Source of the DNA: CAZGAH01 sp964523295
Lineage (GTDB): Bacteria; Desulfobacterota; Desulfovibrionia; Desulfovibrionales; Desulfovibrionaceae
Direction: 5' to 3'
Length of the DNA stretch: 22,170 bases
Assembly (NCBI GenBank): GCA_964523295.1
Contig: CAZGAH010000068.1
Coordinates: 1-22,170, forward strand
Position numbers and translations under genes: made by a program. Position 1 is the stretch's first letter. Every line of letters begins with the position of its first letter. The notes below the pieces were generated by a model. It saw nothing but the letters and a program-made list of their open reading frames with translations, ran no database searches and was not told where the DNA came from. Below, piece by piece: positions 15,866-22,170 of the stretch.

Positions 15866-16270
15866 GCGAGCTTCTCTGTTGCTGCCGGACGAGGCCCGGA
15901 AGCCGTCGAAAACGGATGACGGCGCTCCCCGCCTTGCGCCAGGCTCAGAGCCAGGCCGGGCCATGCATCAGCCGGATAGAGACGGGCAGGGACAATGGCA
16001 TTGCGCTCCGGGTACCAGAACCTGCCTTTCGAACGCCTGCCCCCCCCGCACACTCCACCCCGGCGCGCAAAGCCATTCTTCTGCACTACCAGGGTCGATG
16101 CCTGCTTTCCGTAAACGGTAATCGGAACGATGCATAGCGTACCGAAACACGCCTGGTGAGATGGGGTTGTTTCGGGGGCTACTGAAAAGCGTAAAACAGA
16201 ATGAATAGTACTTGACAAGCCATTAGCAATATTTTTTAACTCAAAGAAAAGATTTGAGAAGGGCAAGGAT
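15866..16270. other. Intergenic boundary between GC-rich chromosome and AT-rich operon
   Basis: About 405 bases with no supported gene. The first 330 bases are GC-rich, including a run of eight C near 16041. From about 16180 the composition switches sharply to AT-rich. A promoter for the next operon lies at 16212-16240. I see no tRNA, integrase remnant or clear attachment-site repeat here. Confidence 0.6.
16212..16240 (+). promoter_or_regulatory. Sigma-70-like promoter of the AT-rich operon
   Basis: A perfect -35 TTGACA (16212-16217) is separated by 17 bases from TTTAAC (16235-16240), four of six matches to the -10. It lies 30 bases before the first start codon, with an AAGGG ribosome site at 16259-16263. 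Confidence 0.5.
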
Positions 16271-17518
16271 ATGCCAGTTGTTGATGGAGAACAAAGGAAA
16301 ATAGTCGAGGAAGTGGGAGCTGACGGCAGGCCGACAGGCGTGGAAGACGATGGCATCAAAGACGAGCCCAGGGAACCGTTCGACCCGAAATCCATTTCGA
16401 TTGAAGCCAAACCTATTTCCATGGACGCGCTCATCAGACGGCTGTTGCAAGGTACTATATGTCTGGCTCCCGCTTTCCAACGACATGTAGTATGGGATGA
16501 AGGACGGCAAAGCAGATTGATTGAATCCCTGATGCTGAAAATACCGCTTCCAATGTTCTATGTCGCTGCGGATGAAAAGGGAAATTGGGACGTTGTCGAC
16601 GGCTTGCAGCGTCTGACAGCATTACGAAATTTTGTGCTTGGTGAAATTTTTTTAAAAACAAATGATCAAGCGCTTCGTGGCCATGGAATGCGGTTAAAAG
16701 AACTTGAATTTTGGGGCAAGGAATACAACGGCTGTACGTTTAATGATCTTTCCTCAGAGTTGACAAATGACATTTTAGAAACGGAACTTCGTTTTACTAT
16801 CATACACCCAGGAACCCCGGATGAAGTAAAATTTACAATTTTCAAAAGACTCAATACAGGCGGCATGCCCCTTTCTCCACAAGAAATACGACATGCCTTA
16901 TATCAAGGCCAGGCTACGAAACTATTGAAGGAGCTTGTCGAAAGTGATGCATACGTGAAGGCTACCGGAGGAATGGTGAATGACAGCCGTATGACCGGCC
17001 AGGAGCTTTGCCTCAGGTTTTTAGCCTTTTCTCTTCGCGATGTACGCTATTATAAAAAGTCGGACATGGATTTTTTTCTAAATGAAACAATGAGAATTAT
17101 TAATTGCATGCCAGAATTAAAGCAAGAGTGTTTAAAAAAAATATTCACTGACTCAGAGATACCAAAAATACGAACAAAATCTATAGAATCTTTAAGATCT
17201 CGCTTTGAGAAAGCGATGCATCGTTCCTTCAATATTTTTGGTCGCCACACATTCAGAAAATCTTATGGCAACAATAGAAGGGCACCAATCAATAAAACCC
17301 TCTTTGAAACATGGGGCAATATACTGGCCGATTTAACTGGAGAAGAATATGAAAAATTACTTGAGCAGAAAGCAACATTCATGAAAAAATATTCAAAGAA
17401 GCTGGACAACGATGATTTTGCAAATATTATTGCCAAACACAGCCTGAAGCCGTCATCGGTACTAGAGCGTTACAAAGAATTGAGATATTTAGTTAAATCA
17501 ACTATTGAGACAGAGTAA
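16271..17518 (+). CDS. DUF262 (GmrSD N-terminal-type) domain protein
   Basis: The 415-residue product carries a DUF262 domain, a ParB/Srx-like fold found in the type IV restriction enzyme GmrSD, in SspE and in other defence proteins, where it hydrolyses or senses nucleotides. The sequence shows the PAFQRHVVWDEGRQSRLIES region, the hallmark DGLQR at residues 110-114 (usual form DGxQR), and FKRLNTGGMPLSPQEIRHA. No C-terminal HNH (DUF1524) nuclease motif is visible; the C-terminal 170 residues are Lys-rich and helical. ATG 16271 has AAGGG seven bases upstream. It is the first of three tightly spaced genes and is much more AT-rich than the flanking chromosome, suggesting horizontal acquisition. 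A defence role is inferred. Confidence 0.85.
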   Translation: MPVVDGEQRKIVEEVGADGRPTGVEDDGIKDEPREPFDPKSISIEAKPISMDALIRRLLQGTICLAPAFQRHVVWDEGRQSRLIESLMLKIPLPMFYVAADEKGNWDVVDGLQRLTALRNFVLGEIFLKTNDQALRGHGMRLKELEFWGKEYNGCTFNDLSSELTNDILETELRFTIIHPGTPDEVKFTIFKRLNTGGMPLSPQEIRHALYQGQATKLLKELVESDAYVKATGGMVNDSRMTGQELCLRFLAFSLRDVRYYKKSDMDFFLNETMRIINCMPELKQECLKKIFTDSEIPKIRTKSIESLRSRFEKAMHRSFNIFGRHTFRKSYGNNRRAPINKTLFETWGNILADLTGEEYEKLLEQKATFMKKYSKKLDNDDFANIIAKHSLKPSSVLERYKELRYLVKSTIETE

Positions 17519-17523
17519 ATTTA

Positions 17524-18579
17524 ATGATTCAGCAGATTGAACTCAGCAATTTCAAGTGCTTCACCTCACTTAAACTGCCGCTTGCCCCACTAACGCTACT
17601 TTCAGGTTTAAATAATTCCGGAAAGAGCAGCATACTACAAGCGTTGCGAATGATTGTGAGTTATAATGAAACAGCCGACCCCACATTAACAGAACATGGC
17701 GGAGTTGAAACAACAAGAAGCGATAAATCCGACAAGAAATCCTCAATTAGTATTAAAATTACAGATGCAAATTCACTTTTTTATGAGTTAATATTCTCTG
17801 AGCATGACGCTTATCTTAACAATACTCCCGACTTTCTTGTCCCTTTGACGTCCTATCTTTGCGCCGAGCGCTGGGGACCACGCAACTTTCTTCCTCTCTA
17901 TGCAAAAATGGGAGAGTTGAAAGACGTTGGTTGTCATGGAGAGTATGTTCTTGATTTTTTAGAAAGGCATCAACTCAATAGCATTCCAAAGAGACTAAAG
18001 CATGTATCGTCAGAAGGAGATACGCTTGAATACAATGTCCGGGGATGGCTTAGCGAAATAGCGCCAAATGTTGTATTTCGCCAGGAAGTCTTTAAAAGAA
18101 TGGACGTTGCGCAAGCGACCTTCAACAGCCACAGGCCAGCCAACGTTGGATTCGGATTGAGTTACGCACTACCGGTCATTGTGCTTCTACTCGGAATGGC
18201 AGCTGACTGGGGCGATGAGACGCCCACCGCGCGCCACAAATTCAGACACGGTGCTCTGGTCATGATCGAAAATCCGGAGGCTCACCTTCACCCGAAGGGG
18301 CAAGTCGCCATGGGCCGTCTGATCGCTCTGACGGCTGCCTGTGGTGAGCAGGTTATCGTAGAAACCCATAGCGATCATATCATGGATGGCATCCGGATAG
18401 CCGTAAAACAAGGGCTTCTCTCCGCAGCGAAGACCGCTTTCCATTATTTCGCCATAGAAGACGGCAAGCATCGCGTGCAGTCACCGACACTCCGCGACAA
18501 CGGCAAACTCGAGTACTGGCCCGAAGGATTCTTTGATCAAACCGTAAAGAGTATGGCTATCCTGGCAAGACGAGATTGA
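17524..18579 (+). CDS. AAA15 / DUF3696-type ABC-like ATPase
   Basis: The 351-residue product is an OLD/RecF-like ATPase. Walker A is G28-LNNSGKSS-36 after the typical start QQIELSNFKCF. A Walker B/D-loop region, MIENPEAHLHPKGQ, lies from residue 247, and the switch motif ETHSDH is at 280-285. The C-terminus (DNGKLEYWPEGFFDQ) matches the DUF3696 tail. No TOPRIM nuclease domain is present, so any effector must be another subunit. ATG 17524 lies five bases after the DUF262 stop, and its stop overlaps the next gene's start region. The 3' third (after about 18180) is more GC-rich than the 5' part. Such ATPases act as sensors or motors in several anti-phage systems; that role here is inferred. Confidence 0.9.
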   Translation: MIQQIELSNFKCFTSLKLPLAPLTLLSGLNNSGKSSILQALRMIVSYNETADPTLTEHGGVETTRSDKSDKKSSISIKITDANSLFYELIFSEHDAYLNNTPDFLVPLTSYLCAERWGPRNFLPLYAKMGELKDVGCHGEYVLDFLERHQLNSIPKRLKHVSSEGDTLEYNVRGWLSEIAPNVVFRQEVFKRMDVAQATFNSHRPANVGFGLSYALPVIVLLLGMAADWGDETPTARHKFRHGALVMIENPEAHLHPKGQVAMGRLIALTAACGEQVIVETHSDHIMDGIRIAVKQGLLSAAKTAFHYFAIEDGKHRVQSPTLRDNGKLEYWPEGFFDQTVKSMAILARRD

Positions 18580-18581
18580 CT

Positions 18582-19469
18582 ATGGCGACACAAACCCTTT
18601 GCTTTAACCACTACAGCTTAAATACGGATATAACGCCGCAACATGCATATGCCCTTCTCTACGACTCTTTTCAAGGCGCTCTTTATTTAAATAAAAATGG
18701 CGACGATACATACGTATTGTACTACGAACAAGCCAGTTTGGGTGATTGTCTTGTTGGAAAAGATTATACATTTTATGACTTCAAAACTGATCTTCTAGAA
18801 AATCATGAGCGCGATTTCTATTTATTTCTTTCTCAGATAGAAGACCGCTCTCCATATATTGATTTTATAAGTAATGAACACATTGATGAACTAGATAAGT
18901 GGACGGTATATTTTCCCACGAGACCATATGAAGGCGATTACATGATAATCTGCCTTGCCTGGTCTCTTCAAGGATTTGTAATCAGTCTTAATACTGACCC
19001 ATTTTGGAATCATGGTCATTTAAAATTCGCTTTTACCGAAGATCACTGCACCCCTGTCGAATTCGACTCCGTAAAAAATATTGCATCAGTCCGACATGGT
19101 GTATTGCATCGGGCTCCTGTTCTTGAAACATGGGAGGCAATATGCCCTGATGCCATTCTCTGCGACAGCTTCCTGCAATGGGAGGAGAGCAGAATAGAAC
19201 AACATCGAGTGGTCATTCGCGAGAAAATCCAAATGGCGTGTACTCGGAATTTTGACTTGAAGCGCCCCCTCGTTGACACCTTGACGAATTCAAAATTCAG
19301 CAATCTCAAAGAACTACGCGTAGGAGGACAACTACGCATTTTTTTTGCCCGCCTGCCAGACCGGCGAACTGCAATTCTTGGCGGCCTGTTCAAGCAAGGA
19401 AAGGAACGAGACTACCTTGAACCTGTCAGAAAAGCTGAAATTGAATATGAAAAGTTATTAACTATTTGA
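18582..19469 (+). CDS. Protein with unknown N-terminal domain and RelE/HigB-like C-terminus
   Basis: The 295-residue product is the third gene of the AT-rich operon. Residues 1 to about 190 are Tyr/Asp-rich and match nothing I recognise. Residues about 200-295 resemble the RelE/HigB (Gp49-like) mRNA-interferase fold: a helical pair (EESRIEQHRVVIREKI), then NLKELRVGG with E244-L-R, the strand LRIFFARLPDRRTAILGGLF, and a closing helix with a Lys/Arg-rich turn. This could make it an RNA-targeting effector. Start: ATG 18582 is preferred; an in-frame TTG at 18576 overlaps the upstream stop. Either way translation is coupled to the ATPase. No separate antitoxin gene is seen; the operon partners might serve that role. 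The toxin-like assignment is by eye and needs a profile search. Confidence 0.7.
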   Translation: MATQTLCFNHYSLNTDITPQHAYALLYDSFQGALYLNKNGDDTYVLYYEQASLGDCLVGKDYTFYDFKTDLLENHERDFYLFLSQIEDRSPYIDFISNEHIDELDKWTVYFPTRPYEGDYMIICLAWSLQGFVISLNTDPFWNHGHLKFAFTEDHCTPVEFDSVKNIASVRHGVLHRAPVLETWEAICPDAILCDSFLQWEESRIEQHRVVIREKIQMACTRNFDLKRPLVDTLTNSKFSNLKELRVGGQLRIFFARLPDRRTAILGGLFKQGKERDYLEPVRKAEIEYEKLLTI

Positions 19470-19838
19470 CATTTATTTGCTTCATTTTAGCTTCTTATTT
19501 TCAGCGGCAAGGCTCTATTTATTCTTTCCCTGTTCTGACCCATTTCATAGCGTCTCAACTCATGGTGTAACAAGGCAGACGGCACGCAGCAGGGGATGCC
19601 AGCGCGCGCGGCCGACGCGAGCGACGCCCTTTTCTTCCCCTATGTCGAATCGAAGACTCCTCCCCGCAAACGCCAATCCGAACGGTTCATCGCCCACCAC
19701 GCCATTCGTCATATAGCTGACGTCAGATCGTCACCGGACGGTCGTCGATTCGTTGTATCACGCGTCAAGAGCCGCCTGGCATGGGGGTCAGGGCGGCGGT
19801 CTTTGCGCTCCGGCGACACGACAACCTGAGGTTCGTTC
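19470..19838. other. Intergenic region after the AT-rich operon
   Basis: About 369 bases. The first 90 are AT-rich and T-rich without a clear stem-loop; composition returns to GC-rich from about 19575, marking the right edge of the acquired segment. Short frames (19477-19716, 19596-19829) lack ribosome sites and domains. No attachment-site direct repeat with the 15866-16270 boundary was seen by eye. Confidence 0.5.
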
Positions 19839-22142
19839 ATGACGCTCAAGTCGAAAATGATTCTCTTTTGCCTGCTCATCAGTCTGGCACCGTTGCTTGT
19901 GATCAGCGGTTACGCCATGCAGCAGGCCTCCGAGGGGCTCGCACGTCAGGTCTTCGACCAGCTCGAATCGGTCCGGGACATGAAAAAAGCTGCGCTGCTG
20001 GCCTTGTTCGAAAAATGGCGCAAGGAGGCCATGATCTACGGCCAGGTGAAGGAGGTCTACAGCGCCATCGGCATGTTGCGCGACGCCTATCTGGGGCTGG
20101 CCAAACCCGGTGCGCGTCTGGACGTCGAGGACGAAGAGTTCCGAGAGATGCTCGATTACGTCAGCCCGGCCTTTGCGTCGTTTGTGAAGGTCCTGGGTTA
20201 CGAAGACGCGTTGTTGGTGGACGATTACGGGCGCGTGGTCTACAGCCAGCAGCGCAAGCCGGAACTCGGCGAGGATCTGGCCGAAGGGCCGCTGCGCAAC
20301 AGCAATCTGGCCCGGGCCTGGCGCGAAGGACTCAAGGGCGAGACGGTGCTGGTGGATTTCGCGCCGTTTCCCGGCCCGCAGGACGAGCCGGCCGGATTCG
20401 TGGCCGCTCCCGTGTTCAACCACATGGGCAAGCCGGACGGCGTGGCGGTGTTGCGGCTGCCCCGCAGCGAGCTGGACAGGCTCATGGCCATACGCAGCGG
20501 CATGGGCGAAAGCGGCGAATCCCTGCTCATGGGGCCGGACCAGCGCCTGCGGGCACGTTCCCCGGCCGAGGCCGCTGCGCCGCAGGCCAGGACGTCGGAT
20601 GAGGCCGATTCCAGCACAACGGCGAGCCGGGCCCTGGCCATGGCCCTGGACGGGGAATCGGGCGTCCGGCTGGGAAAGTCCAGTCACGGGGCCCCGATGC
20701 TGACGGCTTACGCCCCCTTGCCCTTCGGTAACGTCACCTGGGCCCTGGCTGCCGGGATTGGGGAGGCGGAGGCCATGCACCCGGTCAGACGGCTGAAACA
20801 GGCGGCCGGTCTGGCTGTCGGTGTGACCGTCCTTGTGGTGACGCTGGCCACCCTCTTTTTCTTGCGCCGCGAACTGGTGCGTCCGCTTGCGGCCATTCGC
20901 ACGCATCTGCTGCAGATCCACGGCGGCGAGTTGAACACCATGATCAAGGGCGGTTTCAAGGCCGAGCTGTTCGACCTGGCCGAAGGGTTGTGCCGTATGG
21001 TCGTTCAGCTGAAAAACAGGCTGGGCTTCAGTGCCAGCATCGTGAAGGCCATTACCGTGCCCTGCCTTGTGGTCGACGTCGACAACAAGATCACCTACGT
21101 GAACAAGGAGCTGTTGGCCCTGCTCGAGCTCGATGCCGCAGCCGAAAGCTATCAGGGTGAGGATGCCGGGCAGTTCTTTTACGGCGACGCCTGCGGCGTT
21201 CCATCGAACACGCTGTGCCTTGCCGCAGGTGAGCGTATTGACGGCAAGGAGCTGGCCTGGCAGGGGCGTCGCGGGACCCCCTTCCATGTCCGGCTCGACG
21301 CCGCACCGCTTTTCGACCTCGACGGACTTCCCATCGGCGCATTCTATCTCTTTGTCGACTTCACGCGCATCAAGCTCACCGAGAGCGAGATTCGAAAACA
21401 GCGCGACCTGATCGCCTCGGCAGCGGAAGAGGCGGACCGGATCGCCCTGCACGTGGCCCACGGCGCGGAGGAGTTGTCCGAGCGCGTAGAATTGGCCTGT
21501 CGCGGAGGCGTAAGCCAGTGTGAGCGTATCGAAGAAACCGGAAAGGCCATGGGCGAGGTTGCCCGGCAGTTCCAGGTGGTGACCGGCAATGCCCTGAATG
21601 CGGCCGGCAGCGCCGACGCGGCCAGGGAAACCGCACGCAGCGGAGCGGACCTGGCCGAAGAATCCATCCGGACCATCGACCAGGTGCGGGGGGCATCTCA
21701 GGAGCTGCGCACCAACATGCACCAGCTCGGCGACAAGGCCACGGCCATCACCGCAATCATCGGCTCTATCCGGGACATCGCCGACCAGACCAACCTGCTG
21801 GCCCTGAACGCGGCCATTGAGGCGGCCAGGGCCGGAGAGGCGGGCCGGGGCTTCGCCGTGGTTGCCGACGAGGTCCGCAAGCTCGCGGAAAAGACCATGG
21901 TCGCCACCCGCGACGTGACCGAGAGCATCGAAACCATTCAGCGCATGGTTCGCACCAGCATCGAGTGTACGGAAACGGCCTTCGGGATCATTGAGGACGC
22001 CAGTTGCCTGGTCAACCGCTCTGGAGAGGCCTTGCGCGCCATTGTCGTCCATTCGTCCGATGCCGCTGAGCGCGTGGGTGGAATCGCCGTGGCTGTGGAG
22101 CAGCAGACTCAGTCCCAAGTAGTGTCTTGTCAAGTGGTGTAA
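19839..22142 (+). CDS. Methyl-accepting chemotaxis protein, C-terminus truncated
   Basis: The 767-residue open frame is a transmembrane chemoreceptor. TM1 is at about 8-28, a periplasmic Cache-like sensor at about 30-315, TM2 at about 321-342, HAMP-like linker about 343-395, and a PAS domain about 400-520 (starting IVKAITVPCLVVDVDNKITYV). The signalling domain follows, with the kinase-contact tip ADQTNLLALNAAIEAARAGE near 647-667 and GRGFAVVADEVRKLAEKT. It should continue about 30-60 residues beyond EQQTQ (about residue 758) into the distal return helix; instead it ends QSQVVSCQVV and stops. That tail looks like insertion-sequence DNA, so the gene is probably disrupted. ATG 19839 is supported by TGAGG about seven bases upstream. 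Ligand is unknown. Confidence 0.88.
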   Translation: MTLKSKMILFCLLISLAPLLVISGYAMQQASEGLARQVFDQLESVRDMKKAALLALFEKWRKEAMIYGQVKEVYSAIGMLRDAYLGLAKPGARLDVEDEEFREMLDYVSPAFASFVKVLGYEDALLVDDYGRVVYSQQRKPELGEDLAEGPLRNSNLARAWREGLKGETVLVDFAPFPGPQDEPAGFVAAPVFNHMGKPDGVAVLRLPRSELDRLMAIRSGMGESGESLLMGPDQRLRARSPAEAAAPQARTSDEADSSTTASRALAMALDGESGVRLGKSSHGAPMLTAYAPLPFGNVTWALAAGIGEAEAMHPVRRLKQAAGLAVGVTVLVVTLATLFFLRRELVRPLAAIRTHLLQIHGGELNTMIKGGFKAELFDLAEGLCRMVVQLKNRLGFSASIVKAITVPCLVVDVDNKITYVNKELLALLELDAAAESYQGEDAGQFFYGDACGVPSNTLCLAAGERIDGKELAWQGRRGTPFHVRLDAAPLFDLDGLPIGAFYLFVDFTRIKLTESEIRKQRDLIASAAEEADRIALHVAHGAEELSERVELACRGGVSQCERIEETGKAMGEVARQFQVVTGNALNAAGSADAARETARSGADLAEESIRTIDQVRGASQELRTNMHQLGDKATAITAIIGSIRDIADQTNLLALNAAIEAARAGEAGRGFAVVADEVRKLAEKTMVATRDVTESIETIQRMVRTSIECTETAFGIIEDASCLVNRSGEALRAIVVHSSDAAERVGGIAVAVEQQTQSQVVSCQVV

Positions 22143-22170
22143 ATTCTTTTCTTCGTTCCCTTGCCCTGTC
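22113..22170. mobile_element. Possible terminal end of an insertion sequence
   Basis: After about 22112 the chemoreceptor sequence stops matching the family. The next bases (AGTGTCTTGTCAAGTGGTG and TAAATTC following) resemble terminal inverted repeats of IS256-like elements, which often contain TGTCAAG and GTGTAAA. The stop codon at 22140-22142 lies in this segment. The window ends before any transposase can be seen, so this is provisional. Confidence 0.4.

Noticed and set aside
19788..22133. 781-codon minus-strand frame opposite the chemoreceptor
   Set aside because: Antisense of the conserved chemoreceptor; Gly/His/Gln-rich with no recognisable domain.

Overview
The window is a draft-assembly fragment (two 10-base N gaps, at 827-836 and 9231-9240) from a GC-rich Gram-negative bacterium. 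The best fit is a sulfate-reducer-like deltaproteobacterium of the Desulfovibrio/Desulfomicrobium kind. The argument is gene order: rpoN - hpf - ptsN-like IIA - rapZ followed directly by mannose-family PTS IIA, IIB and IIC genes. A Cache/PAS chemoreceptor and high-GC codon use also fit. Genus-level placement is an inference.

All supported genes are on the + strand. (1) 2-3127: a roughly 1040-residue uncharacterised protein with a PHP-like metal-site signature in its N-terminal half and membrane segments in its C-terminal half. (2) 3441-8525: sigma-54, long-form hibernation factor, nitrogen-PTS IIA, RapZ, and mannose-family IIA, IIB and IIC. IIC is split by a -1 frameshift at a run of nine T. 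No IID gene follows. (3) 8648-10971: a translationally coupled pair, an AlbA_2/HATPase-type ATP-binding protein and a ParA-like ATPase, with an odd gap-adjacent segment inside the first gene. (4) 11521-14325: a TMTC-like multi-spanning TPR protein and a GT4 glycosyltransferase, probably for surface glycans. (5) 14453-15865: a Tat-exported FAD-dependent DAO-family oxidoreductase. (6) 16271-19469: a clearly AT-richer three-gene operon with its own promoter, encoding a DUF262 protein, an AAA15/DUF3696-type ATPase and a protein with an unrecognised N-terminal part and a RelE/HigB-like C-terminus. (7) 19839-22142: a chemoreceptor whose normal C-terminus is lost, apparently to an insertion sequence starting about 50 bases before the window edge.

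Functionally, the left half is a housekeeping regulatory cluster coupling phosphotransferase status to sigma-54, ribosome hibernation and cell-envelope sugar metabolism. The right half is accessory. The AT-rich DUF262/AAA15/RelE-like operon is the best candidate for an undescribed or little-described (probably anti-phage or toxin-like) system. The AlbA_2/ParA pair is a second, weaker candidate. No rRNA, tRNA, CRISPR array or riboswitch was seen.
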